From: Limnohabitans sp. Jir72
GTDB lineage: Bacteria > Pseudomonadota > Gammaproteobacteria > Burkholderiales > Burkholderiaceae_C
Reading direction: 5' to 3'
NCBI RefSeq assembly: GCF_003063575.1
Contig: NZ_NESC01000007.1
Location: forward strand, 62,001 to 126,000
DNA length: 64,000 bases
The translations under genes and the position numbers were made by a program. The notes under the pieces are model-generated. The model ran no database searches and had not been told where the DNA came from. It saw only the letters and a program-made list of their open reading frames with translations. Position 1 is the first letter of the stretch, and each line of letters begins with the position of its first letter. Below are positions 33,051-42,843 of this stretch, in pieces.

Positions 33051-33535
33051 AGACCGCCACTGCACCCTGGACATGGTCATGGGACAAGGGGCTGGTTTTG
33101 CTGCTGGCCTTGGCTGCAGCGGCTGCCATGCTGGCCACGCCCCAATTGATCACCCCCTTTCCTGCGCAGGCGGCCTGGTTTGAATCGGCCGCCTTTTTCC
33201 CGCGCGTGACCTTGGCCTTGGCCTGTCTGGCGGGTGGCATCGAGTTGTACCAGCGGCGCAGCGCCATCGAGGTGGCCGACTCCGATGAGCTGGACTCCAG
33301 CAGCGCCAGCATGCGCCAGGCCTTGGGCATGCTGGCCTTGTTTGGGCTTTACATGCTGGCGGTGCCCTGGATGGGCTATTTGTCGAGCACCTGGCTATTT
33401 TTAATGGCCAGCGGGGCTTGGCTGGGCCTGAGCCGACGTGCCACGCTGGTCCTGAGTGTGCTGCTCTCCGTGGCCATGTGGGTCATTTTTGTAAAAGTGC
33501 TGAAGGTCTACTTCGGCCATGGCTGGTTGATCTGA
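33047..33535 (+). CDS. tctB: Tripartite tricarboxylate transporter small membrane subunit
   Basis: A 162-residue membrane protein with four hydrophobic segments. The start is a GTG overlapping the tctC stop (GTGA). Position between tctC and tctA and length fit TctB. Confidence 0.88.
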   Translation: MKTATAPWTWSWDKGLVLLLALAAAAAMLATPQLITPFPAQAAWFESAAFFPRVTLALACLAGGIELYQRRSAIEVADSDELDSSSASMRQALGMLALFGLYMLAVPWMGYLSSTWLFLMASGAWLGLSRRATLVLSVLLSVAMWVIFVKVLKVYFGHGWLI

Positions 33536-33537
33536 AC

Positions 33538-35037
33538 ATGGAATTTTTCGACAGCCTGAGCCAAGGCTTTGCCTCTTTGGGCACCTGGTCCATTGCCGCT
33601 TCTTTGCTGATCGGTGCCGCCTTGGGCATCGTGGTCGGTGTTTTGCCCGGTGTCGGGCCGGGCGTGACGATCGCGGTGCTGCTGCCCTTCACGTACGGCA
33701 TGGCGCCGCTGGCAGGCATTTCGCTCTTGCTGGGGGTGTATTGCGGCGCTTTTTATGGGGGTGCGGTCACCTCCATCCTGATACGCACCCCCGGCGAAGC
33801 ATCCTCCATCATGACCATGTTCGATGGTTACCCCATGGCCAAAAACGGCCAGGCACAGCGCGCACTGTCTTTGGCCTTCATGTCCGCCTTTGTGGGCGGC
33901 ATCGCCAGCGCTTTGCTGCTGGGGCTGGCGGCCAGGCCCATGGCCAGTTTTGCAGCACGGTTTGGCGCACCGGAAAGCGTCATGGCCATTGTGCTGGCGG
34001 CCGTGTGTGTGGGCAAAGCCTACCGCAAGCAATTTGCCTGCGCCATGATGATGATGGGCTTGGGCTTCTTTTTGGCCACCGTGGGGATCGACCCCAACTC
34101 CAATGAACAACGCTACACCTTCGGCATCGACGGTGTGCTCAGCGGCATTCCGCTGGTGCCTGTGGCCGTGGGCTTGTTTGGCATGGCGCAAGCTTTGGTC
34201 ATGGTCAGCTCACCGGTGCCGCAGTTTGATCCCTCGCTGATCCAGAACGCGGGCTTGTCCTGGCGCGGATTTCTGGAGCCCTTCAAATACCCCAAAGCCA
34301 TGGCCAAGGGTTTGTTTCTGGGTTCTGCCATCGGCGTGCTACCGGCTGTGGGGGCCGCCTTGTCGACCTCGCTGGCGTACTTCTGGGCACAACGCGGGGC
34401 CAAAGACCGCACACCGTTTGGTCAAGGCAACCCCGAGGGCATTGTGGCGGCCGAATGCGCCAACAACTCCAACTCCGGCGGGGCCATGATCACCGTGCTC
34501 ACCCTGGGCATTCCGGGCGATGCGATCACCGCCATCATCATGGGCGTGTTCGTGGTGCATGGCATCGTGCCCGGCCCATCGCTGTTCATGGACCGACCTG
34601 AAATCATCAATGGCGTCCTGGCCTCTTTGCTGGTGATCAATGTGGTGATCCTGGGCTTGCTGGTGATCACCGTCAAACCCCTGGCGCGCTTGGCCTACGT
34701 GAACCCACGCATTTTGGGACTGGCGATTTTGGCCCTGTGTTTTGTCGGTGCGTTTTCAGCGGCCAACAGCATGTATTACGTGATCATCGCGGCCGTCTTT
34801 GGCGTGCTGGGCCTGGTGTGCGCACGCGCCAACATCCCGACCATTCCCTTGATTTTGGGCATGGTCATGGGCGACACCCTCGAAGCCACACTGCGCCAAA
34901 CCCTGGGCCGCAGCGATGGCTCATTCATGCCTTTCATCGAACGTCCGATTTCGGCCATTCTGGTCGCCACCACGGTGGTGCTGCTGGTGTGGCCGCTGGT
35001 GTCGGGCTTGTTTGCCAAACGCCTGCCCAACACATGA
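33538..35037 (+). CDS. tctA: Tripartite tricarboxylate transporter large membrane subunit
   Basis: A 499-residue membrane protein with about 11-12 helices and the TctA motifs GVLPGVGPGVTIAVLLPFT and YGGAVTSILIRTPGEASSIMT near the N-terminus, repeated in the second half as NNSNSGGAMITVLTLGIPGDA. Starts two bases after tctB; its stop overlaps the next start. Confidence 0.94.
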   Translation: MEFFDSLSQGFASLGTWSIAASLLIGAALGIVVGVLPGVGPGVTIAVLLPFTYGMAPLAGISLLLGVYCGAFYGGAVTSILIRTPGEASSIMTMFDGYPMAKNGQAQRALSLAFMSAFVGGIASALLLGLAARPMASFAARFGAPESVMAIVLAAVCVGKAYRKQFACAMMMMGLGFFLATVGIDPNSNEQRYTFGIDGVLSGIPLVPVAVGLFGMAQALVMVSSPVPQFDPSLIQNAGLSWRGFLEPFKYPKAMAKGLFLGSAIGVLPAVGAALSTSLAYFWAQRGAKDRTPFGQGNPEGIVAAECANNSNSGGAMITVLTLGIPGDAITAIIMGVFVVHGIVPGPSLFMDRPEIINGVLASLLVINVVILGLLVITVKPLARLAYVNPRILGLAILALCFVGAFSAANSMYYVIIAAVFGVLGLVCARANIPTIPLILGMVMGDTLEATLRQTLGRSDGSFMPFIERPISAILVATTVVLLVWPLVSGLFAKRLPNT

Positions 35038-36167
35038 ACGCCAAAGCACACACCACCGCCTACATCACCGACGAATTGTGCTTTTGGCACGACCCGGGCA
35101 ACTACGCCCTGATGCTCAAGCCCGGTGGCTTTGTGGAGCCCTACAACCGCCACATCGAAAACGCCGACCCCAAGCGGCGGCTGCACAACTTGCTGCAAAC
35201 GAGCGGTCTGATGTCGCAACTGCAGGTCATGCCTGCGCGCGATGCCCAGGTGCACGAACTGACCCGGCTGCACAGCGCCGAATACGTGAGCAAAGTGCAA
35301 AGCATTGCGCAGCAAGGAGGGGGCGACACCGGCATTGGCGCGCCGATCTCGTCCAACGGGTGGGATGCGGCCAGACGCTCTGCGGGTTGCGCCCTGAGCG
35401 CCGTCGATGCCGTGATGATGGGCCAGGCCCAGACAGCCTATGCCCTGACGCGCCCGCCTGGCCACCATGCCGAACCCACGCAGGGCATGGGCTTTTGCGT
35501 GTTCGCCAATGCCGCGCTGGCTGCAGCGCATGCCATTGAGGCGCACGGGCTGGAGCGCGTGGCCATCGTGGACTGGGATGTGCACTTTGGCAACGGCACC
35601 CAGAAATGCTTTGAACACCGCAGCGATGTGCTGACGATTTCGGTGCACCAACAAGCGGGCTACCTCTTTGTCAAAGGTGAGGCCGACGAACTGGGGCAAG
35701 GCGCGGGGGCGGGCTACAACATCAACGTCCCCCTGCCGCCGGGTTGTGGCTTTGGGGCTTACCGCGAGTCTTTCGAGAAAGTGATATTGCCCGCACTGGA
35801 CGCCTACAAACCCCAGCTGATCATCGTGGCCTGCGGCTACGACGCCGGCCGCTTTGACCCGCTGGGCCGCATGATGCTGGACGGCGTGGCCTTTCGCTGG
35901 ATGACCGATGCGGTGCTGTCCATGGCCCGAAAGCACGCGCAGGGCCGCATGGTCATGACGCACGAGGGCGGTTATTGCCCCGTGTCGGTGCCGTTTTGGG
36001 GCATGTCGGTGTTGGAACAGATGAGCGGCATCCAAACCGAGGTGGTCTGCCCCTTCACCGGGCAACACGACCAGATGCCCGCGCAGAAACTGCAAATCGA
36101 ACAAGCCCGTCTGGTGCAGTCACTGGCGGGCTATTTTGAAGACATCCGCCAGAAACACTGGGCCTGA
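35034..36167 (+). CDS. Histone-deacetylase-like amidohydrolase (acetylpolyamine amidohydrolase type)
   Basis: A 377-residue arginase-fold deacetylase. Catalytic dyad region RPPGHHAEP, metal ligands DWDVHFGNGT (D-x-H) and GYDAGRFDPLG. ATG 35034 overlaps the tctA stop (ATGA). Bacterial members remove acetyl groups from acetylated polyamines and similar amides. With the omega-aminotransferase in the same operon it suggests uptake of an N-acylated amine, deacylation, then transamination; this pathway is an inference. Confidence 0.9.
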   Translation: MNAKAHTTAYITDELCFWHDPGNYALMLKPGGFVEPYNRHIENADPKRRLHNLLQTSGLMSQLQVMPARDAQVHELTRLHSAEYVSKVQSIAQQGGGDTGIGAPISSNGWDAARRSAGCALSAVDAVMMGQAQTAYALTRPPGHHAEPTQGMGFCVFANAALAAAHAIEAHGLERVAIVDWDVHFGNGTQKCFEHRSDVLTISVHQQAGYLFVKGEADELGQGAGAGYNINVPLPPGCGFGAYRESFEKVILPALDAYKPQLIIVACGYDAGRFDPLGRMMLDGVAFRWMTDAVLSMARKHAQGRMVMTHEGGYCPVSVPFWGMSVLEQMSGIQTEVVCPFTGQHDQMPAQKLQIEQARLVQSLAGYFEDIRQKHWA

Positions 36168-36208
36168 AACCTGCTGGCAAGCGCAGGGACAGGCTCATGG
36201 CCGAGGGA

Positions 36209-37606
36209 TCAGCTGCCCGCCACCTTCATGCGGTTGATCAGGATGGAGCCGATGGTCTTGGCACCCATGTTGTAAGTGTCAGCGCCCATGGCTTCGATGC
36301 CCATGAACATGTCTTTCATGTTGCCGGCGATGGTGATCTCCTGCACTGGGTAAGCGATCTGCCCGTTCTCCACCCAAAAGCCGCTGGCGCCGCGTGAGTA
36401 GTCGCCTGTGACGTAGTTCACGCCCTGCCCCATCAACTCGGTGACAAACAGGCCTGTGCCCAGCTTGCGGATCATTTCGTCCAGGTCATCACCCGCTTGC
36501 GTCAGGCGTGAAGTCATCGTCAGGTTGTGTGAGCCACCGGCGTTGCCCGTGGTCTTCATGCCCAGTTTGCGGGCCGAATAGCTCGACAGGAAATAGCCCT
36601 CGACACGGCCGCCTTTGACCACTTGGCGTCGCACCGAGCGCACGCCTTCGTCGTCAAAGGGCGAGCTGCCTTTGCCGCGCAACAGATGCGGGTCTTCATG
36701 GATGTCAATGTGCTTGGGGAAGACTTTCTTGCCCAGCGAGTCGAGCAAGAAACTGCTCTTGCGATAAAGCGCACCACCACTGACGGCCTGCACAAAACCG
36801 CCCAACAAGCCTGCCGCCGCTGGCGACTCGAACAAGACCGGACATTCGGTCGTGGCGATCTTGCGCGCGCCCAAGCGGGACAAGGCACGCTCGGCAGCGT
36901 AGCGGCCCACCGCCTCAGCCGAGGCCAACTCATCCGCCGAACGCATCGAGCTGTACCAAGCGTCGCGCTGCATTTCGGCGTTGCGGCCGGGCAGCTTGGC
37001 AATCGGTGCCACAGAGATGCTGTGGCGCGAGCTGGCATAGCCCCCCCGAAAGCCGTGGGTGTGGGCGCTGAAAAAATGGCTTTGCTGAGCCGAGACCGCC
37101 GCGCCATCGCTGTTGGTGATGCGGCGGCTGGTCTTGAGTGCAGCCGCCTCACATTGCAGGGCCAAACGCGCGGCTTCTTCGCTGTTGATCGACCAGGGGT
37201 GGAACAGGTCCAGTTCGCGCTGCTGGGTTTCGATGTCGGCCTCATCGGGCAGGCCAGCGGTGGGGTCTTCTGCGGTGAAGCGGGCGATGTCGTAGGCCGC
37301 TTGCACAGTGCGCTCAATGGCGGCTTTGGAAAAATCCGAGGTGCTGGCATTGCCGCGGCGGTGGCCCAAGTAAACCGTCACGCCCAGCGACTTGTCCCGG
37401 TTGCGCTCCACGTTTTCCAGCTCGCCCTTGCGCACGCTGACCGACAATCCGCAGCCTTCCGAGGCCTCGGCACCGGCATTGGTGGCGCCCAATTTTTTGG
37501 CATGGTGCAAGGCGGTGTCCACCAGTGCCTCAAAGTGGTCACGCGAGTAACTGAAGCCATCGTGTGGCTCGGAAGTGGAAGCTTTGGCGGGTGCGGTTTT
37601 GTTCAC
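36209..37606 (-). CDS. pmbA: Metalloprotease PmbA/TldE
   Basis: A ~465-residue PmbA/TldE, non-catalytic partner of the TldD protease. FEALVDTALHHAKKLGATNAGAEASEG and the C-terminal GNMKDMFMGIEAMGADTYNMGAKTIGSILINRMKVAG are typical. The start is uncertain: a GTG at 37606 is proposed because upstream codons overlap the divergent yjgA start and encode an unrelated hydrophobic stretch. Confidence 0.88.
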   Translation of the reverse strand: MNKTAPAKASTSEPHDGFSYSRDHFEALVDTALHHAKKLGATNAGAEASEGCGLSVSVRKGELENVERNRDKSLGVTVYLGHRRGNASTSDFSKAAIERTVQAAYDIARFTAEDPTAGLPDEADIETQQRELDLFHPWSINSEEAARLALQCEAAALKTSRRITNSDGAAVSAQQSHFFSAHTHGFRGGYASSRHSISVAPIAKLPGRNAEMQRDAWYSSMRSADELASAEAVGRYAAERALSRLGARKIATTECPVLFESPAAAGLLGGFVQAVSGGALYRKSSFLLDSLGKKVFPKHIDIHEDPHLLRGKGSSPFDDEGVRSVRRQVVKGGRVEGYFLSSYSARKLGMKTTGNAGGSHNLTMTSRLTQAGDDLDEMIRKLGTGLFVTELMGQGVNYVTGDYSRGASGFWVENGQIAYPVQEITIAGNMKDMFMGIEAMGADTYNMGAKTIGSILINRMKVAGS

Positions 37607-37709
37607 GGAAGGGCTCTCGAAGCAGATGGTGAGCGTCAGGCCCACAGTGGCCGCTATGATACTTGCCACCCAGCCTGCGCGCTGCATTTGAGAACGAGTT
37701 CCCCCAGTC

Positions 37710-38366
37710 ATGTCCCGTAAACCCACAAAAGGCTATTTCGTCCGTGGTCAATTTGTTGCCGAAGGCAGCGAACTTGACCTGGAGTTCAAACGCGAACTCA
37801 AGTTCGGTCTGGAAGGCCCCAGCCGCACCGAGCTCAAGCGTGAAAGCACGGAGCTGCAAGAGCTGGGCGTGCAACTGCTGACCCTTCGCCGCGACCTGAT
37901 GGCGGGCCTCAAACTCCCCGACAAGCTGGCGGATGGTTTGGTCGAAGCCAACCGCATCACCAACTTTGAAGGCAAACGCCGCCAGATGCAGTTCATTGGC
38001 AAGCAAATGCGTTTGCTCAGCCCGGAAACCTTGCAAGCCGTGCGCGACGCGCTCGAGATTCAGCGCTTGGGCAGCGCCAAAGACACACAATCGCTGCACT
38101 TGGCCGAAGCCTGGCGCGATCGGCTGATTGCCGACGACGCTGCCGCAGGCGAGTGGATCGCGCAATACCCCCAAACCGACATCCAACAACTGCGCGCCCT
38201 GGTGCGCCAAGCCCGCAAGGACGCCGTCCCGGTCACCAATGCGGCTGTATCGCAAGGACTTGCCCCACGCCAAAGCCGAGCGTACCGCGAATTGTTCAAG
38301 CTGGTTCGCAGCATTTTGAGTGGCGGCCAAAGCGACGAGAGCACCGAGGAGGCAGACCATGAGTAA
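37710..38366 (+). CDS. yjgA: Ribosome-associated protein YjgA/DarP (DUF615)
   Basis: A 218-residue DUF615 protein (MSRKPTKGYFVRGQFVAEGS, KRESTELQELGVQLLTLRRD, FEGKRRQMQFIGKQMRLL). YjgA/DarP binds the 50S subunit during assembly. Divergent from pmbA and overlapping mogA by 8 bp. Confidence 0.93.
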   Translation: MSRKPTKGYFVRGQFVAEGSELDLEFKRELKFGLEGPSRTELKRESTELQELGVQLLTLRRDLMAGLKLPDKLADGLVEANRITNFEGKRRQMQFIGKQMRLLSPETLQAVRDALEIQRLGSAKDTQSLHLAEAWRDRLIADDAAAGEWIAQYPQTDIQQLRALVRQARKDAVPVTNAAVSQGLAPRQSRAYRELFKLVRSILSGGQSDESTEEADHE

Positions 38367-38958
38367 AGCCCGCCATGACCCTGTGAAGATCGGCATCGTG
38401 TCGATCAGCGACCGGGCCAGCACCGGTGTTTATGAAGACAAAGGACTGCCTGCCTTGCAGGAATGGCTCAGCCGCGCACTGCTCAACCCCATCACGTTCG
38501 AGCCGCGCCTGATCCCCGATGAAAAAGAGCGCATTAGCGCCACCTTGATTGAGCTGGTCGATGCCGGATGCAGTTTGGTGCTGACCACCGGTGGCACAGG
38601 CCCCGCCCTGCGCGATGTGACGCCCGAAGCCACCTTGGCTGTGGCCGACAAAGAAATGCCCGGCTTTGGCGAGCAGATGCGCCAGATCAGCCTGAAGTTC
38701 GTGCCCACGGCCATCCTGTCGCGCCAGGTGGCGGTGATCCGAGGCCAAAGCCTGATCATCAACCTGCCCGGCCAGCCCAAATCGATCGCCGAGACGCTCG
38801 AAGGCCTGAAAGACGCTGACGGCAAATCGGTGGTGCACGGCATTTTTGCGGCCGTACCCTACTGTGTGGATTTGATCGGCGGCCCTTACATGGAAACGAA
38901 TGACGAGGTCTGCAAGGCCTTCCGGCCCAAAACCGCCGTTCGCCCAACACGCTGTTGA
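38359..38958 (+). CDS. mogA: Molybdopterin adenylyltransferase
   Basis: A 199-residue MogA: GIVSISDRASTGVYEDKG, LTTGGTGPALRDVTPEATL and INLPGQPKSIAETL. It adenylylates molybdopterin for Mo insertion; the nitrate reductase in this window needs that cofactor. ATG 38359 lies inside the end of yjgA. Confidence 0.94.
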   Translation: MSKARHDPVKIGIVSISDRASTGVYEDKGLPALQEWLSRALLNPITFEPRLIPDEKERISATLIELVDAGCSLVLTTGGTGPALRDVTPEATLAVADKEMPGFGEQMRQISLKFVPTAILSRQVAVIRGQSLIINLPGQPKSIAETLEGLKDADGKSVVHGIFAAVPYCVDLIGGPYMETNDEVCKAFRPKTAVRPTRC

Positions 38959-39003
38959 TCCGCCCCCCTGAAGTCTTGAGCAACAGGCCAGGGATAGACT
39001 TTT

Positions 39004-39082
39004 TGTAGGAGCCCCCCCCTGTGGGCGATGGGCGTAGCACACGCCTTTCAAGGCATCGCCCACAAGAGTGGGCTACTGCAGC
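39004..39082. repeat. REP-like palindrome pair between mogA and rpoD
   Basis: GTAGGAGCCCCCCCCTGTGG, then GCGATGG, a ~25-nt spacer, and GGCATCGCCCACAAGAGTGG then GCTACTGCAG. Same family as the other elements but more diverged in the right arm. The rest of the 418-bp gap contains the rpoD promoter and leader only. Confidence 0.8.
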
Positions 39083-39124
39083 GACTGACCACCCAACTCG
39101 GCCAATGGCACTGCAGTCTTTGGG

Positions 39125-39130
39125 TATAAT
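39125..39130 (+). promoter_or_regulatory. Probable -10 box of the rpoD promoter
   Basis: TATAAT in GGGTATAATCCGA, about 250 bp upstream of rpoD, sharing TATAATCCGA with the rpsU promoter. No good -35 box; the long leader has no obvious gene. Confidence 0.5.
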
Positions 39131-39376
39131 CCGATTTTCTCGGCAAGAGCGACAGCAGCACCTCCGGCTAGACCACCGCCATCAGCGCGAAGCCCCCTAT
39201 GGGTCGGTCACCGTTCCGCAAGGACTGCATTCCAAATGTTCGCCCCTCCATCTTGCCATTGCAGTTTCGACGCTCATATAGGACGTTGACCCTGTGTCTT
39301 AACAAGCCCGCGCCGGGATGTATTTGGCGCTGACTGTGTCTGTTTCCTTGTCTGTTTTGAAGTCTTGAGGTTGTTC

Positions 39377-41821
39377 ATGCCCGCTCAAAAGCCGAAGAAG
39401 CCTGCCCAGGCCCCCGCCAAATCCAAAACCGTGGCCAAACCCGCCCCTGCCAAAAAAGCCCCAGCGCCCGTCGCCAAGGCCAAGGCAAGTGACAAAGTGA
39501 CTGCCAAAGCACCGGCCAAGCCGGCCGCCAAAGCAGCCGCCCCTGCGGTCAAAACCACCCAAGCCCCGGCGACTCCCGCCAAGAAAGCCGCCTCCGTGCC
39601 CGCCAAGAAATCCGAAGTGACCGACAAAAAAACCACTGCCAAAGCCAACGCCGCCGAGGCCGAAGTGGTCGTGAAGAAAACCAAAGCGGCCAAAGCCGCC
39701 GATGTGGCCGAAGCGCCAGCCAAAAAGCCAGCCGCCAAGAAAGCCGTGACCGGTGCCAAGCGCGGTCCCAAGAAAAAAGGCAGCATCGCTGAGCCTTCGT
39801 TCGACGATGAAATCATCGACATCGAAGAGGAAGTCGAAGCCGAACCCGTCTCGGACACCGCCGAAAAAGTCAAACCCCTTCGCATGAAGATCAGCAAGGC
39901 CAAAGAACGGGCCTTGATGAAGGAATTCGGCCTGGACGAAACCGTCCTGACCGAAGCGGAAATGAAGCAGCGCCGCGACCGCCTGAAAGCGCTGATCAAG
40001 CTGGGCAAGACCCGCGGCTACCTGACCAACGGCGAAATCAGCGACCACTTGCCCGACAAGCTGGTCGATGCCGAAACCCTGGAAGTGGTCATTGCCACGC
40101 TGAACGACCTGGGTGTGGCCGTCTACGAGCAAACGCCCGACGCCGAGAGCCTGATCATCACGGACAACGCGCCCACCGGCTCGACCGAAGAAGAAGCCGA
40201 AGAAGCCGCCGAAGCCGCTTTGTCCACCGTGGACAGCGAATTCGGCCGCACCACCGACCCGGTGCGCATGTACATGCGCGAAATGGGCACCGTGGAACTG
40301 CTGACCCGTGAAGGCGAAATCGAAATCGCCAAACGCATCGAAGGCGGCTTGATGGACATGATGGCCGCGATCAGTGCATCGCCTGCCACCATTGCCGAAA
40401 TCCTGCGCCTGGCGAACGAAATCCGCGAAGGCAAGGTCGTCATCTCCACCGTGGTGGACGGTTTTGCCAATCTGAACGAAGCCGACGACTACGTGGCCGA
40501 AGAAGACTTCGACGAGTTCGACGAGGCCGACGACGACGACGGCAAAGGCGGCTCCAAGGCCCTGACCAAGAAGCTCGAAGAGCTCAAGAATCAGGCCCTG
40601 GAACGCTTTGACCGCATCACCGAATACTTCGAAAAAGTGCACAAGGTGTACGACAAGGAAGGCTGGGGCACGCCCACTTACGTCAAGGTGCAAACCGCCT
40701 TGTCCGAAGAGTTGATGACCATCCGTTTCACCGCCAAGACCATCGAAAAGCTGTGCGACATGGTCCGTGCTCAGGTGGACGATGTCCGCAAGAAAGAGCG
40801 CGAACTGCGCCGCATCATCGTGGACAAATGCGGCTACCCGCAAGACAACTTCATTGCCGACTTCAGTGGCCGCGACAAGAACGGCAAGCGCGTGGAATCG
40901 CACCTGCTCAACCTCAAGTGGATCGAAAAACAAGCTGCGGCAGGCAAGAGCTGGAGTGCCGTCATGGGCCGCAACATCCCGCCCGTGCAAGACCTGCAGC
41001 AAAAGCTGACGGACCTGCAGTCGCAAGTGGTGGTACCGCTCGATGAACTCAAGGACATCAACAAGCGCATGAACGCCGGTGAACGTGCCAGCCGCGATGC
41101 CAAGAAAGAGATGATCGAGGCCAACTTGCGCCTGGTGATCTCGATCGCCAAGAAATACACCAACCGTGGCCTGCAGTTCCTCGATTTGATCCAGGAAGGC
41201 AACATCGGTTTGATGAAAGCCGTGGACAAGTTCGAATACCGCCGTGGCTACAAGTTCTCGACCTACGCCACTTGGTGGATTCGCCAGGCCATCACCCGCT
41301 CGATTGCGGACCAGGCCCGCACGATCCGCATTCCGGTGCACATGATCGAGACCATCAACAAGATGAACCGCATCTCGCGCCAGCACTTGCAGGAATTCGG
41401 CTTTGAGCCCGACGCCTCCATCTTGGCCGAGAAGATGGAAATCCCGGAAGACAAGATCCGCAAGATCATGAAGATCGCCAAAGAGCCGATTTCCATGGAA
41501 ACACCCATCGGTGACGACGACGACAGCCACTTGGGCGACTTCATCGAAGACAGCACGCACACTGCGCCCATCGACGCGGCCCTGCAAGCGGGCTTGCGCG
41601 ACGTGGTCAAGGACATCCTGGACAGCCTCACGCCACGCGAAGCCAAAGTGCTGCGCATGCGTTTTGGCATCGAGATGTCCACCGACCACACGCTGGAAGA
41701 AGTGGGCAAGCAGTTCGACGTGACCCGCGAGCGTATCCGCCAGATCGAAGCCAAGGCCCTGCGCAAGCTCAAGCACCCCAGCCGCAGCGACAAACTGCGC
41801 AGCTTCATCGACACGATGTAA
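39377..41821 (+). CDS. rpoD: RNA polymerase primary sigma factor (sigma-70)
   Basis: An 814-residue RpoD. The first ~140 residues are Lys/Ala/Pro-rich, as in other Burkholderiales. Region 1.1 follows, then 1.2 ([21 protein letters not shown]), the non-conserved insert, region 2 ([39 protein letters not shown]), region 3 and region 4.2 ([36 protein letters not shown]). ATG 39377 follows GAGG. Confidence 0.97.
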   Translation: MPAQKPKKPAQAPAKSKTVAKPAPAKKAPAPVAKAKASDKVTAKAPAKPAAKAAAPAVKTTQAPATPAKKAASVPAKKSEVTDKKTTAKANAAEAEVVVKKTKAAKAADVAEAPAKKPAAKKAVTGAKRGPKKKGSIAEPSFDDEIIDIEEEVEAEPVSDTAEKVKPLRMKISKAKERALMKEFGLDETVLTEAEMKQRRDRLKALIKLGKTRGYLTNGEISDHLPDKLVDAETLEVVIATLNDLGVAVYEQTPDAESLIITDNAPTGSTEEEAEEAAEAALSTVDSEFGRTTDPVRMYMREMGTVELLTREGEIEIAKRIEGGLMDMMAAISASPATIAEILRLANEIREGKVVISTVVDGFANLNEADDYVAEEDFDEFDEADDDDGKGGSKALTKKLEELKNQALERFDRITEYFEKVHKVYDKEGWGTPTYVKVQTALSEELMTIRFTAKTIEKLCDMVRAQVDDVRKKERELRRIIVDKCGYPQDNFIADFSGRDKNGKRVESHLLNLKWIEKQAAAGKSWSAVMGRNIPPVQDLQQKLTDLQSQVVVPLDELKDINKRMNAGERASRDAKKEMIEANLRLVISIAKKYTNRGLQFLDLIQEGNIGLMKAVDKFEYRRGYKFSTYATWWIRQAITRSIADQARTIRIPVHMIETINKMNRISRQHLQEFGFEPDASILAEKMEIPEDKIRKIMKIAKEPISMETPIGDDDDSHLGDFIEDSTHTAPIDAALQAGLRDVVKDILDSLTPREAKVLRMRFGIEMSTDHTLEEVGKQFDVTRERIRQIEAKALRKLKHPSRSDKLRSFIDTM

Positions 41822-41845
41822 GCCGCACAAGCCGCCAAAGCACAC

Positions 41846-41879
41846 TGCCCCCCGACTGCAAGGTCGGGGGGCTTTTTTT
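41846..41879 (+). terminator. Strong terminator after rpoD
   Basis: CCCCCCGAC pairs with GTCGGGGGG around a short loop, followed by eight T. Confidence 0.92.
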
Positions 41880-42056
41880 TGCACCACGGTGCATTGTGCC
41901 GCCGACAAATCAGGCCCCCTCCAGGGCCAACACACCCGGAAAACCCAATTTCCTTTCTAAATTCACGTCGGAATTGGCCTCATATGTGCGAAACCGAACA
42001 GTAAGAATATTGTTTTTTATTAAGCTAAACATCAAGAACAGCAAAAAGGACCAGAA

Positions 42057-42740
42057 ATGCTAAGTCCGAGCAGTAATTTGATGGTTGGGCAATTGCCATC
42101 TGATCAATATGAAAAATTGGTCCCGTTTTTCCAACTGGTTTGTCTGGAAGCCGACCAGTTGATCTTCCGCCCGCATGAGGCCATTCAATTTGTCTTCTTT
42201 CCAGTGAGTGCCATCATTGCCATGCAAATTGACATCTCGGATGGCTCTTCACCCGACATGGTCCTGATTGGCAAAGAAGGCATGGTCGGCAGTGGTGTGA
42301 TGGGCAGCAACCAGAATTTCAGCCGCGCACGTGTGAAGTTTTCGGGGTTCGCCTACAAATTACCTTTGAGCGTGTTCCAGTCCGAATTGGCGCAAGACAG
42401 CGGGTTCCTGAAAATCTGGATGGCCACCACACGACAAATGATTTTGCAGATCGCCATGCCCACCATCTGCAGCATCAAACACAGCAATGAACAGCAAATC
42501 GTTCGCTGGATCATGAACACCCTGGACAAGACCCAAGGGCACACGCTTCAAATTACCCACCAGGAAATTGCAGACACCTTGGGCATTCGCAGGGAATCGG
42601 TCACCCTGGCCGCTGGCAAATTGAGCCACGAAGGGCTGATCGAAGTCAGGCGAGGGCAATTGGACGTCCTGAATCGGCCCGGACTGCAAGCCAAGGCCTG
42701 TGAATGCTATCGGGTCATGCATCCCGCCAAGCAGCATTGA
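42057..42740 (+). CDS. Crp/Fnr-family transcriptional regulator
   Basis: A 227-residue regulator: cNMP-binding-like beta-barrel (~1-120) and HTH domain (ITHQEIADTLGIRRESVTLAAGKLSHEGLIEVRRG). The ligand pocket lacks the classic cAMP-binding Arg-Ser pattern and no Fnr-type cysteine cluster is present, so the signal is unknown. It resembles the N-terminal half of the fusion protein at 56432-57796. Confidence 0.9.
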   Translation: MLSPSSNLMVGQLPSDQYEKLVPFFQLVCLEADQLIFRPHEAIQFVFFPVSAIIAMQIDISDGSSPDMVLIGKEGMVGSGVMGSNQNFSRARVKFSGFAYKLPLSVFQSELAQDSGFLKIWMATTRQMILQIAMPTICSIKHSNEQQIVRWIMNTLDKTQGHTLQITHQEIADTLGIRRESVTLAAGKLSHEGLIEVRRGQLDVLNRPGLQAKACECYRVMHPAKQH

Positions 42741-42843
42741 AAACGCCAACCAAGCACGACGGATCACGGGCATGTTCAACTCATTTAAACATTTGCAACG
42801 TGACGTCGGCACACAAGGACCAGGTCAAGGGCAGCTCAACAGA

